Shown piece after piece: positions 53,053 through 61,278 of a stretch of 64,000 bases of DNA (position 1 is the first letter of the stretch; each line of letters opens with the position of its first letter). Both the position numbers and the translations under genes were made by a program. The DNA is taken from positions 806,001-870,000 of the forward strand of contig NZ_AP025464.1 in NCBI RefSeq assembly GCF_024347335.1, read 5' to 3'. This DNA is from Vibrio celticus. Its GTDB lineage: Bacteria; Pseudomonadota; Gammaproteobacteria; Enterobacterales; Vibrionaceae. Under the pieces are notes generated by a model, which saw only the letters and a list, made by a program, of their open reading frames with translations, searched no databases and was not told where the DNA came from.

Positions 53053-53071
53053 GAGAACTATTATCAATTAT
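53053..53071 (-). promoter_or_regulatory. Fur-box-like site upstream of vctP
   Basis: GAGAACTATTATCAATTAT (read on the minus strand it contains TTGATAATAGTTCTC) matches 12 of 19 positions of the Fur consensus, about 150 bases upstream of vctP. This agrees with iron control of the operon. Confidence 0.45.
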
Positions 53072-53755
53072 ATTTGCACTAAATTGGCGACACAACAACT
53101 TTATTATTCAGAAACGTAAAAGTGAGTATTCATATTTTGCGTAGTCAGGAGAGGTATTAGGAATCAGAAATAGCAAAAAGACGCGAAGAGGAAAATACTC
53201 ATCAACCTGAAGAAAAAAACAGCTGGGGAAAGCACCCAAAAACCCTGCAATTACAACGCTGAACCCCAAAATTATGGATTGTAATTTACAATGTAAAGTT
53301 CATATATAACAGAGACTTAATCATCACCAAATTAGCTACTCAATTAAACCCACTAATGACAACGAATACGAACAGCTGAAAAGCCAAGCCTCAGTCAGAT
53401 ATCATGGTCAAATCCCTGACCTTCGCTCATTTAACCTTCAGTAAGCGATGACAAATCACCCAAAAATATTTTTTAATTTAATTGAAATTAGGGTTGTAAT
53501 TTTAAAAACTAGGCGTATAGTTCGCCACCTGGCTCTAATCTATAGAGCTGTTAATGCTAAAGTAAGTCCAAGTTCCACATAGACAGTTCTCGATTCCCTC
53601 GTTACACCATCTCTGCGTCAGCTTTCACCCAGATAGTCATTCAATAGCTTTTAAATTCGATCCTACTACCGATCTATCGTCATTTGCTCTTTTGTCAGCG
53701 AAGTCAGAATAGATCGAGCACTTAAATACAAATGTAATAAACACAAGGCACAGTT
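53072..53755. other. Long spacer between vctP and the small-ORF region
   Basis: About 680 bases without a supported gene. Contents include a perfect 15-base palindrome ATTGTAA-T-TTACAAT at 53278-53292 and two further TTGTAATT copies near 53258 (opposite strand) and 53494. A promoter-like pair sits near 53494 (TTGTAA) and 53516 (TATAGT), which could drive the small genes at 53756 and 53836 or a small RNA of about 200 bases between them. No known RNA family is recognised. Confidence 0.4.
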
Positions 53756-53854
53756 ATGTCACGCAGAACAACACGACAAACCCATTGGTACCAACTATCA
53801 CGCGAAAAAACAGTCAATAAACTAAAAGGTAATAAATGCTCAAGATTAAAATAG
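53756..53854 (+). CDS. Possible 32-residue basic leader peptide
   Basis: An ATG frame encoding a short, Arg/Lys/Thr-rich peptide starting MSRRTTRQTHWYQLSREK. AAGG lies seven bases upstream, and its 3' end overlaps the next small gene by 19 bases in another frame, which hints at translational coupling. It has no recognisable relatives to me and could be a chance frame. Confidence 0.3.
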   Translation: MSRRTTRQTHWYQLSREKTVNKLKGNKCSRLK

Positions 53855-54045
53855 ACTTACACAAAGAAGAGATTTCATGGGTCACCGAGATTCGACAGCT
53901 CAATAGCGATATACTCCACCGCCACATATTGCCCAAGCTACAACATCACAGTTATCTCATCGACTTTGAATTTAATGAACGAGAAAGCATCGGAACTATC
54001 GTTTCAGGCAACGGAAACACCCTAGGACATTTCACACTCCTATAG
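53836..54045 (+). CDS. Small hypothetical protein
   Basis: A 69-residue, soluble, mixed-charge protein (MLKIKIDLHKEEISWVTEIR, then HHSYLIDFEFNERESIGTIV) with a ribosome-site-like AAAAGGT nine bases before the ATG. Nothing identifies a function; it lacks signal, membrane and cysteine features. It lies in a gene-poor region between vctP and the next unknown gene. It is plausible but unproven. Confidence 0.5.
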   Translation: MLKIKIDLHKEEISWVTEIRQLNSDILHRHILPKLQHHSYLIDFEFNERESIGTIVSGNGNTLGHFTLL

Positions 54046-54275
54046 CATTTCCCAAAGGCTACAAAAGAAACACCATCTAGTCCCAAAGATGTAAAAGATG
54101 TCACCCTCAATTCGCTCTAGCAGAACAAAATAGAGTAGAAGTAAAACAGATCAGAAACCTAGCCCTTTTTGCATTTCACACGCGGCTAACGCTAGCTAGG
54201 TTATCGTGCTTCTATTGAAACCAACTTATATCAAACTCTGAATCACCAATGAGTCATTATCAGTGCATTCATGGA

Positions 54276-54869
54276 CTAATAAGTTAACGGCATCGACCTT
54301 AACTTCTGATCAAGAGTATATAAGTGTTCTGCAGCTTGCATGTGTTGAGGGTAATCACTGAATTTCTCGCGATTCTCCTCATTCATCTTACATGTCTCAT
54401 CCACCAGCATTAACTTCCAATACAGCTTTGTTGTATGCAGCATCGCCAGTAACGGTTTGAACACCTCTTTCTCATAAGCTTGAATCAACTCTTCAATCAA
54501 CTCGTCACGTTCGTCTTCGCTTGCGATTGAACCCTCGATTGCCGACAACACTTTTTGATACTTCAGGTTTTGTTGCAGCTTATCCATGACCGTTTGGTTT
54601 TCTTCCGCTAACTCAACAAGCTTCGACTTAATGATGTTTACCCAATTGGCTTGGCTCAGTACTGCGTCATCAACACTGGTAAAGTCTTCTCGTATTTGTC
54701 GTTCAACGTCTTTTTGAGCTTTCTTTAAAACCGCACGCACCTTTTGGAAAGGCAGCTGATACTCCTTACTTAGCTCGATAATCAGTTTATGAAAACCACC
54801 GTTTGGAAGGTGTAAGTTTTCCTTAAACGTCGCCATTGCAGCTTCTTGCTGTTCGGTAAGGTGAGTCAT
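54276..54869 (-). CDS. Hypothetical helical cytosolic protein
   Basis: A 197-residue protein that I do not recognise. It is almost wholly helical and highly charged, with coiled-coil potential in EENQTVMDKLQQNLKYQKVL and ERDELIEELIQAYEKEVFKP (about 90-140). There is no signal peptide or membrane segment. The N-terminal part (EAAMATFKENLHLPNGGFHK, then KEYQLPFQKVRAVLKKAQKD) resembles a small helix-turn-helix, but this is weak. It is monocistronic and reads toward the small-ORF region. Confidence 0.7.
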   Translation of the reverse strand: MTHLTEQQEAAMATFKENLHLPNGGFHKLIIELSKEYQLPFQKVRAVLKKAQKDVERQIREDFTSVDDAVLSQANWVNIIKSKLVELAEENQTVMDKLQQNLKYQKVLSAIEGSIASEDERDELIEELIQAYEKEVFKPLLAMLHTTKLYWKLMLVDETCKMNEENREKFSDYPQHMQAAEHLYTLDQKLRSMPLTY

Positions 54870-55122
54870 TCTGTTTCCTATTCTTTATCACTTATGGTGC
54901 TGAGCCCGCGATCATACCACTATTACCCTCGTTTTTTCGGTAACTTGATCAGTTACACCTCGCGATGCCGTTAAATTCTCCCAACCCTTTACCTTTTGCC
55001 TAGTTATTAAGCCATATGGCATGAAATGGTAAATCTCTAGCGGTGAAAGTTCGTACATTACGCGCTCAGGGGATATCGCCAGACAGGAGTCGTTACTTAT
55101 ATATGAAAGACAACCGCGAGAA

Positions 55123-55296
55123 ATGAGAAAACAGATGACCTATTCAGAATACAAAGAATCCGATTTGCATAAGTGCGTAAGCGTTGGTGCAGAAGCAATG
55201 GTATCCATTGCCAAATTTGCCTTTAAAGCCACTACCCTTTTATTTCGATTTTTCCGCTGGCTTGTCGTATCGGCTTATACCTACGTGATGAAGTAA
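55123..55296 (+). CDS. 57-residue small protein with hydrophobic C-terminal helix
   Basis: A short frame starting MRKQMTYSEYKESDLHKCVS and ending with a hydrophobic, aromatic and Lys/Arg-dotted helix (FAFKATTLLFRFFRWLVVSA). The ATG at 55123 has only a weak upstream signal; 55135 is an alternative. A clean intrinsic terminator follows 47 bases after the stop, which supports a real transcription unit. It is probably a small membrane-associated protein, of unknown function. Confidence 0.5.
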   Translation: MRKQMTYSEYKESDLHKCVSVGAEAMVSIAKFAFKATTLLFRFFRWLVVSAYTYVMK

Positions 55297-55343
55297 TTCT
55301 ATATTAGAGTCGTTGTTTTCATTACGACTTATCTAAATACCCC

Positions 55344-55370
55344 AAAGCGCGCCCTATTAGGTCGCGCTTT
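55344..55370 (+). terminator. Terminator after the small protein gene
   Basis: An eight-base perfect GC-rich stem AAAGCGCG / CGCGCTTT followed by a run of seven or more T. Confidence 0.9.
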
Positions 55371-55521
55371 TTTTGTGCCCAGTTTTATCCCTAGCTTGAT
55401 GCCAAAAATCCGAGTGCATTTTATATCGTCAGTGGCGCTAAATGGTAAAACTGACCATCGAATAAAAACCATACTACACCTGTTCCAACGAAACAGACTT
55501 CTAACTTATACAGGTACTAAA

Positions 55522-56061
55522 ATGAAAAAGATTGCACTTAAAATTGTAGGACTAACGGTTTTGGCTTCTGCGCTAACTGGTTGTATCGGTAGTAACGCCG
55601 TAACAGGGAAAGTGATGAAATTTAACGTTGAAGTTGTCGATAACCGCTATGCTCGTGCAGGTGTAAACTTCTTATTAGCGCCTGTATACGGTATTACTAC
55701 CGCTGCAGACTATGTCGTATTCAACTCACTTGAATTTTGGACAGGTAAAAACCCTATCAGCGGTTCGCCACACGTATTTGATACAAAAACAGATACACAC
55801 TTCGAAGTGAACGACGACCTAGACCCAAGCCTGAAAGAAGCCCCTGTAGGCCCAATTTCAAACAATCGCACCATTGAAACGGGTGAGATGATTAAGATTG
55901 ACGAAAACACAATTCAAATGGACATCGTCTATACCTCTGGTGAAACAGCGACTCTAACGGGCATAAAAGACGGTCAAAACGTTACCTATTACATGGATGG
56001 TCAGCTTGTATCGCAAACGACTATTGCTGAATTAGAGAAGATTCAAGGTACTGAAGCTTAA
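55522..56061 (+). CDS. DUF3332-family lipoprotein
   Basis: A 179-residue predicted lipoprotein. I start at 55522, giving MKKIALKIVGLTVLASALTGC with a lipobox (LTGC). The frame upstream of that ATG has no signal and crosses the previous terminator. The body matches the DUF3332 family: ARAGVNFLLAPVYGITTAAD, then FNSLEFWTGKNPI, then a beta-rich half with a repeated T/G pattern (TIQMDIVYTSGETATLTGI). The function is unknown; the protein is common in vibrios. It is monocistronic and ends with a strong terminator. Confidence 0.82.
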   Translation: MKKIALKIVGLTVLASALTGCIGSNAVTGKVMKFNVEVVDNRYARAGVNFLLAPVYGITTAADYVVFNSLEFWTGKNPISGSPHVFDTKTDTHFEVNDDLDPSLKEAPVGPISNNRTIETGEMIKIDENTIQMDIVYTSGETATLTGIKDGQNVTYYMDGQLVSQTTIAELEKIQGTEA

Positions 56062-56118
56062 GGTTCATCGCCCACAAAGAGTTCAAACTTAGACAGACTT
56101 TGAAGCTCATAAAATAGA

Positions 56119-56144
56119 ACAAGCCCGGCAATTGTCGGGCTTGT
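56119..56144. terminator. Terminator after the DUF3332 gene
   Basis: A nine-base perfect stem ACAAGCCCG / CGGGCTTGT with an eight-base loop. It lies between convergent genes. Confidence 0.88.
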
Positions 56145-56173
56145 TTGTATGTGCTCTATTATTTGTAAATGCT

Positions 56174-56833
56174 CTATTGGGACTGAGACTGTGCAAGTCG
56201 AATGCTCACCAAACTCGCCACCATGATAGCTAAGTAAAAGCTGCCGATAATGGATTCCATAAAAACGAAGAACTGAGCAATAGGCAGAGCTGGTGATATG
56301 TCGCCGTAACCAACCGTAGTCAAGGTGATAAAGCTAAAGTACATCGCATTGAACAAGTTTGTCAGCCAGACTTGCTCTTCTAACCCGTTAAAGGCATTCG
56401 GAAAGATCTCTAAAATTAACAAGTAGATGGTCGACCAAGCAAACCCTAACAACAAGTAGATACAGATTGAGCCGATGATGTGATTAGGCGTCACCGTTTT
56501 TGCTTTCATCACCTGCTTCAACGCTGAGTAAATGTGTGAAAACAAAAACACAGCCAGCGCCGATAGCGTCACTATCGACAGGTTATAACCTTCCAAAAAC
56601 GAAAACACACCAGACACGAGCGCCGTAATCAATAACAGTCCGTACCAAGAGCGATACAAGGCTCGCTCTTTATGAATACCTGCAATTGAACTCGCCAACG
56701 TAATAATGATAAGAAATAGGATTGTTTTTTGGCCTTGCGGATAAAACTGCTGCATCACCGCGCAACCAAAAAACAACACCAACAGTGCATAGAATAAGAA
56801 GTAGAAGTTGTCGTCTTTAGAGACTGGCTTCAT
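56174..56833 (-). CDS. Two-transmembrane-pore potassium channel family protein
   Basis: A 219-residue inner-membrane protein ending in the pore module PF07885, with the selectivity filter TTVGYGDIS (about 177-185) between the two pore helices. Four or five extra hydrophobic segments precede it, so the protein resembles the KtrB/Kch-like ion-channel group rather than a minimal KcsA. No RCK regulatory domain is attached. Its start codon abuts the stop of the upstream AI-2E transporter gene (TAGATG), so it is the last gene of a four-gene run. It would pass K+ or another cation. Confidence 0.87.
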   Translation of the reverse strand: MKPVSKDDNFYFLFYALLVLFFGCAVMQQFYPQGQKTILFLIIITLASSIAGIHKERALYRSWYGLLLITALVSGVFSFLEGYNLSIVTLSALAVFLFSHIYSALKQVMKAKTVTPNHIIGSICIYLLLGFAWSTIYLLILEIFPNAFNGLEEQVWLTNLFNAMYFSFITLTTVGYGDISPALPIAQFFVFMESIIGSFYLAIMVASLVSIRLAQSQSQ

Positions 56834-57934
56834 CTATTTTTCCTCGACCTCTGCAGGTTTTTCCTCAGTTTCTTCTTGGTTTTTCTCTTCAAATCCAAGC
56901 CACGCCATCATAAGCTCATAGCTTAAACTCAGTATCACAGCACCGACAAACAGACCGACGATGCCTGACATCGCCATGCCGCCCAGCGCGCCCAATAGAA
57001 TAACCAACATTGGAATGTGAGAGCCACGGCTCAGCAATACTGGCTTTAAGATAGCGTCACTGCCGCTCACCAAAATACACCACACTAAGAACAAGCTCGC
57101 CGCCAGTGTCGATTCAACGCTGAACATGTAGATGATCGCCGGTAATAGAGCGAGAATCGGTGGAAGTTGGATTATCGCAATGAGCAGCACAGCTAGCGCC
57201 CAAAACGCAGCTGCTGGAACGCCTGCAATCACCAAACCGATTGCCGACATCATGGATTGAATCACAGCCACACCAATCACACCTTGCACAACGCTTCGCA
57301 CGGTCGATTTAGAGAGCTCTACCAATTCTTCACCTTTACCGCCCGTTAAACGCGCCACTAGGTGAGTCACACCAGTTTTGCATTTATCCGCATTACTCAT
57401 GAATGCACCCGCAATGATGGTAGAGATAATAAACTGAATGAAACCACCACCTAACGAGCCAAGAACAGAAGCGGCTTTCGTCGCGAACTGTTTAACTTCG
57501 TCTGCATACTTTATGAAAGTGCCTTCAATATTGTTCGAGGCGGCAACCAAGGTTGAATAAACCTTTTCCCCTATTAATGGAATATCTTGTAAAGACTCTT
57601 TCGGTTTAGGCAATGACAATGTGCCATCTTGAAGCCCTGTCATCAGGTCTGTCGCGCTGGTGTAGATACCAGAAGAAAGCGCCGCCAAAGGAATAAATAG
57701 AAGAATCACACCAATAAAGCTCAGCAATGCACTGGCTTTACCTTTCGACATCCCGGTTTTATTTGAAATTGCGACCGCCACTGGATACAACGCAGTCGCA
57801 ATGATCGCACCCCATATCACCAAAAGAATGAATGGGCGCAAAATCGAAAAACACCAATACACGAGCATGGCAATCGCTGCGATCTTAATGGCAGCGTCTA
57901 TCGCCTGTTTTGAAAAATCATCGGTTAACTTCAT
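56834..57934 (-). CDS. AI-2E-family transporter
   Basis: A 366-residue inner-membrane protein of the AI-2 exporter superfamily (PF01594), with about eight membrane segments, a periplasmic region at about 60-150 and the conserved VVQGVIGVAVIQSMMSAIGL. The C-terminal ~18 residues are strongly acidic (EEKNQEETEEKPAEVEEK). Family members range from TqsA to sodium/proton exchangers, so the substrate is open. It is immediately upstream of the K+ channel gene with no gap, and 22 bases after the DUF2955 gene, suggesting a common transport or ion-balance operon. Confidence 0.88.
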   Translation of the reverse strand: MKLTDDFSKQAIDAAIKIAAIAMLVYWCFSILRPFILLVIWGAIIATALYPVAVAISNKTGMSKGKASALLSFIGVILLFIPLAALSSGIYTSATDLMTGLQDGTLSLPKPKESLQDIPLIGEKVYSTLVAASNNIEGTFIKYADEVKQFATKAASVLGSLGGGFIQFIISTIIAGAFMSNADKCKTGVTHLVARLTGGKGEELVELSKSTVRSVVQGVIGVAVIQSMMSAIGLVIAGVPAAAFWALAVLLIAIIQLPPILALLPAIIYMFSVESTLAASLFLVWCILVSGSDAILKPVLLSRGSHIPMLVILLGALGGMAMSGIVGLFVGAVILSLSYELMMAWLGFEEKNQEETEEKPAEVEEK

Positions 57935-57956
57935 GAGACGTCCTTGTTAGACAAAA

Positions 57957-58976
57957 TTAAGGCTGATTTTGTAGGAACTTCCAATTCCGTGTTTCTAGGA
58001 ATAAAGAAGCCAAAATCATATATATGCCAATTAACACTAATTGGAATATGCGTATAAGGGTGTTGCTATCGATATCACCGGAGCTCATCAATGTGCTACC
58101 AACAAGTACGAGCAACGTACTAAATGCAGTGGCGAAAATAGGTGCTTTTTCGGGAACCGTGTAGATCTTGGTAGCCATAAGAATGGCAATAAGTCCTATA
58201 AACAAAGAATAGAAGACAATGTTGGGTACTATAGAAAGAATTGAAAAAGCAGCAATCGCCAGCAATCCCCCGATACCGTTACTTATCACCAGAAAAGCGC
58301 TCAACTTTATCGACTTCTCTGACGTAATCATCAACGATAACAACGCAATGAACATCATTGTCAGCAAAGCTTCAGATATTTGAAAAATAAAGAAAAAGCA
58401 CACCACTGGATAGGAGATAATCATCGCCCTAAAGGCCGCATACCAACGCTGTTTCTTTTCGAGTGGCGCAGCAGCGAAGCCTGAGAACGCCGATTTTGGC
58501 TCAGGGAAAAACACATGCACTAACGCAAAAAGCATGACTGAAACCACACCAGAGGTCGCTAAGCCAGAGGCCAGCATTACTGACACGCCGGGGTTATCAA
58601 TCGCCATGAATGGCAACATCAAAACCGCAATCAACAGTATGGTGGCAAACAGGTTCCATTTTGGGTCGACAAACAAGTAGTAGCCCCAAAGCATCATTAG
58701 CCCCACTAAAATCAGCAATGGGATTGGATAATGGGTAATTCCTCGCGACAGCAATAAACCTAACCCCATTGTCACCACAACGGCCAAGAGCAATTCGTAG
58801 ACCGTTTCCTTATGGAGATTTGGTTTATCAATTAAGAACTTAGCTGTGAACACTGGCGCCACAAACGCAAGTGGCCAGTTTATCCACGCCGCCAAGAAAA
58901 CAGCCAACGTGACCCCGACCGTAAATCGCAGGATCCGTTGCTGTGTTTGTTGGTCAGGAATCGGCTTATCGGACAT
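57957..58976 (-). CDS. DUF2955-type integral membrane protein (FUSC-related)
   Basis: A 339-residue inner-membrane protein with about ten hydrophobic segments in two halves, separated by a cytoplasmic stretch near 170-185 (EPKSAFSGFAAAPLEKKQRW). The arrangement is that of the DUF2955/FUSC group that pairs with HlyD adaptors. The HlyD-type gene overlaps it by 11 bases. It is a second version of the locus at 25.5-27.6 kb, but with a different regulator (AraC instead of LysR) and different partners. The role is probable export of a small molecule. Confidence 0.75.
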   Translation of the reverse strand: MSDKPIPDQQTQQRILRFTVGVTLAVFLAAWINWPLAFVAPVFTAKFLIDKPNLHKETVYELLLAVVVTMGLGLLLSRGITHYPIPLLILVGLMMLWGYYLFVDPKWNLFATILLIAVLMLPFMAIDNPGVSVMLASGLATSGVVSVMLFALVHVFFPEPKSAFSGFAAAPLEKKQRWYAAFRAMIISYPVVCFFFIFQISEALLTMMFIALLSLMITSEKSIKLSAFLVISNGIGGLLAIAAFSILSIVPNIVFYSLFIGLIAILMATKIYTVPEKAPIFATAFSTLLVLVGSTLMSSGDIDSNTLIRIFQLVLIGIYMILASLFLETRNWKFLQNQP

Positions 58977-60087
58977 AAGACAATACGCTAATCAAACGAA
59001 TCCATACCTTGCCTATCGCGTTGAACACAAAGTTATCGCCGCTATAAACAATCACATCCGCTTGGCCACCCACTCGGAGCATGCCTGTCACTTCTTCATT
59101 ATCAAATTCAATGGTGATAGGAAGCATCTGTGTTTGGCGCAACCAACCCGTTTGTTGGCTAGCTTGCGCAAGCTTACCTGCTTGATCATTTTGCCCCCAA
59201 TCAACACCCCAATCGATACTACTTACGCGCCCTTTTACCACTTTGCCCGGTGCGAAATCCAATGCCACTTCAACTTCATCACCAACGGCAACATTACCTA
59301 GGCTGTTCTCTCGATAATAAGCTTCAATCCAAATATCTTCGGTTGAAACAAAGGTCATGATTGCTTGCCCTGCCGATGCATAAAACCCTTCAGACAGGCT
59401 AAAGTTAGAGACACCACCTTGTGTTGGTGCGGTAATCACGGTGCGCTCTAGGTTCAATTGAGCTTGTTCAAGTGCCAGCAACGCCGCTTTCACTTGGCTA
59501 TTTTCTTCGCCTTCTTTACCCATTTGTTTCTTAGCACGGTCAAGGTCAGCTTCTGCATTCACAACCGCCGCACGAGACGTTGCTAATGCTGCTCGCGCTT
59601 TATCTGCATCTGATTTAGAAACGACACCTTTATCGGCCATCTCTAAAACACGCTTAGCTTGCAGTTTGGTATTTTGTCTTTCAACAATGGCTGAGGTGAG
59701 TTTCGCTTGTGCTGAAGCAATGCTCGCGGTTTGAGCGCCGACATTTTGGCCTGCAATCTCTAAATTTTGCTCGGCTTGTTGGACGGCTATTTGGTAATCA
59801 GACTCGTCTAAAATGGCTAACTTGTCGCCCTGATTAACGAGTTGGTTAGGTTGAACAAGAATATCGAGTACTTTACCCGACACCTCAGGCTTGATTGGAA
59901 CGATATAACCTTTTACACGAGCATTATCAGTAATAGGAATGATGCGGTCTGAAATAATACTGAAGATCAACATGAACGCCACGAACAACAGTAAGTAGTT
60001 GGTGACCTTTCTTACTTTGTCTTTTCCATTTTCTTGCTGGCCAACTTCTTCCTTGGCTTCTTGCGTATTCCCGTTGACTTCTGACAT
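58966..60087 (-). CDS. HlyD-family membrane-fusion protein
   Basis: A 373-residue adaptor. The first ~25 residues are hydrophilic and acidic, then one membrane segment at about 28-46 (VTNYLLLFVAFMLIFSIISD). The lipoyl halves (VNQGDKLAILDESDYQIAVQ and GGVSNFSLSEGFYASAGQAI) enclose a long helical hairpin at about 85-200. It is the first gene of the run and overlaps the DUF2955 gene. It has the AaeA/EmrA layout. A 152-base divergent region faces the AraC gene, which likely controls the run. Confidence 0.87.
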   Translation of the reverse strand: MSEVNGNTQEAKEEVGQQENGKDKVRKVTNYLLLFVAFMLIFSIISDRIIPITDNARVKGYIVPIKPEVSGKVLDILVQPNQLVNQGDKLAILDESDYQIAVQQAEQNLEIAGQNVGAQTASIASAQAKLTSAIVERQNTKLQAKRVLEMADKGVVSKSDADKARAALATSRAAVVNAEADLDRAKKQMGKEGEENSQVKAALLALEQAQLNLERTVITAPTQGGVSNFSLSEGFYASAGQAIMTFVSTEDIWIEAYYRENSLGNVAVGDEVEVALDFAPGKVVKGRVSSIDWGVDWGQNDQAGKLAQASQQTGWLRQTQMLPITIEFDNEEVTGMLRVGGQADVIVYSGDNFVFNAIGKVWIRLISVLSYVR

Positions 60088-60239
60088 GGGACTCCCTTCT
60101 AGATAACTAACATCAACAAAATTAATACTTTAAAAATAAACCCGGCGATGGAAAACTCAAGTAAATAGGGTTAGATTTAGTAAACAAAACGTTGCAAATG
60201 ATATGCACGTCTAATAATGCAACTATATACAAGGATTGT

Positions 60240-61241
60240 ATGCTCATGACCTCCAGTCATTACCAAGTCCCGGTAATTCAAACGAACTACGCCAAGATTC
60301 TGGTTCAGGTGTTTTCTGACTATGGTCTCGATTTACACCTTTTGCTCAAAGATTCAGGTTTACCGCCCGATCTCATTGAATCAGAAAGCGATTTTGTGCC
60401 CTCGGAATCAATTAAACGTTTGATTTATCTAACATCCGCACAACTTGGTGTTTCTCGGTTCACCGATATTCTAGGACTCGCATTTCGACGTCGAATCATC
60501 CCAAATGTCTTGCATCAATTTACCGAATTCGAAACCATTGGTGATGCACTAAAACAGATCAATTCAATCTTTGCCTATGATTCACCAGGCAGTAGAGTCG
60601 AGTTTATTCAAGAACACGGTCAGAACTGGTTTTGCCGTACGTCCCCTGAAGATAATTCCCCTATGTTTCAATGGGGTGAAGCTTTCGCTGTTATTTATAT
60701 CATTGAATTAATAACCATTTTATCTCAGTCGCCATGGTTACCGACTAAGGTTCGCTTGCAAGGTAATGACATCGATGTCGTCAAAACACTGGTATCAAGT
60801 AACTGCCAACTGTTTGTTGATCATTCGTCGACTGCTGTGCTGATTCCTGAAGAGATCTTACAACTCCCAATCCGTCTTACTTCTAAAGAACTCAGTGCAA
60901 AACCGACGCTTATTGAGTGGCATACTAGCTTTACCGATAGTATTTATGAGCTTCTAAAACCGTACATGAAAGAACAAGACCTCTCTCTTGAAGAGGCGGC
61001 AGAGCTACTCAACTTTTCAGTGCGAACGTTCCAACGCAAACTCAAGAACGAAAACACCACTTATCGAAAGATCAAAGAGAACCTGATGTTTTCTGTGGCT
61101 TGCGAACTGATGGAAGAAGGCCACACCCTGACCTACATTTCTAGCCAGCTCGGTTACACCAACATCTCGCATTTTTCTCGTGCGTTTAAGCGTGTGTCTG
61201 GCCTTACTCCGAAGATTTACCAACGCTCAATCTCGGCTTAG
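60240..61241 (+). CDS. AraC-family regulator with Arabinose-binding-like N-terminal domain
   Basis: A 333-residue regulator. I start at 60240 because ACAAGG lies upstream and the frame upstream is short and without a signal; 60246 is close too. The N-terminal ~200 residues form the OruR/ArgR-like ligand domain of this subclass (YAKILVQVFSDYGLDLHLLL), and the C-terminal AraC double helix-turn-helix covers about 235-325 (EEAAELLNFSVRTFQRKLKN, YISSQLGYTNISHFSRAFKR). It is divergent from the HlyD-DUF2955-AI-2E-K+ channel run and is its likely regulator. The ligand is unknown. Confidence 0.9.
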   Translation: MLMTSSHYQVPVIQTNYAKILVQVFSDYGLDLHLLLKDSGLPPDLIESESDFVPSESIKRLIYLTSAQLGVSRFTDILGLAFRRRIIPNVLHQFTEFETIGDALKQINSIFAYDSPGSRVEFIQEHGQNWFCRTSPEDNSPMFQWGEAFAVIYIIELITILSQSPWLPTKVRLQGNDIDVVKTLVSSNCQLFVDHSSTAVLIPEEILQLPIRLTSKELSAKPTLIEWHTSFTDSIYELLKPYMKEQDLSLEEAAELLNFSVRTFQRKLKNENTTYRKIKENLMFSVACELMEEGHTLTYISSQLGYTNISHFSRAFKRVSGLTPKIYQRSISA

Positions 61242-61278
61242 ATACCACTCTCACAGATTAGCTAAGTGCGACCAACTC

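Noticed and set aside
55375..55521. Extended N terminus of the DUF3332 lipoprotein
   Set aside because: It would start inside the previous terminator's T-run, and the lipoprotein signal begins cleanly at 55522.
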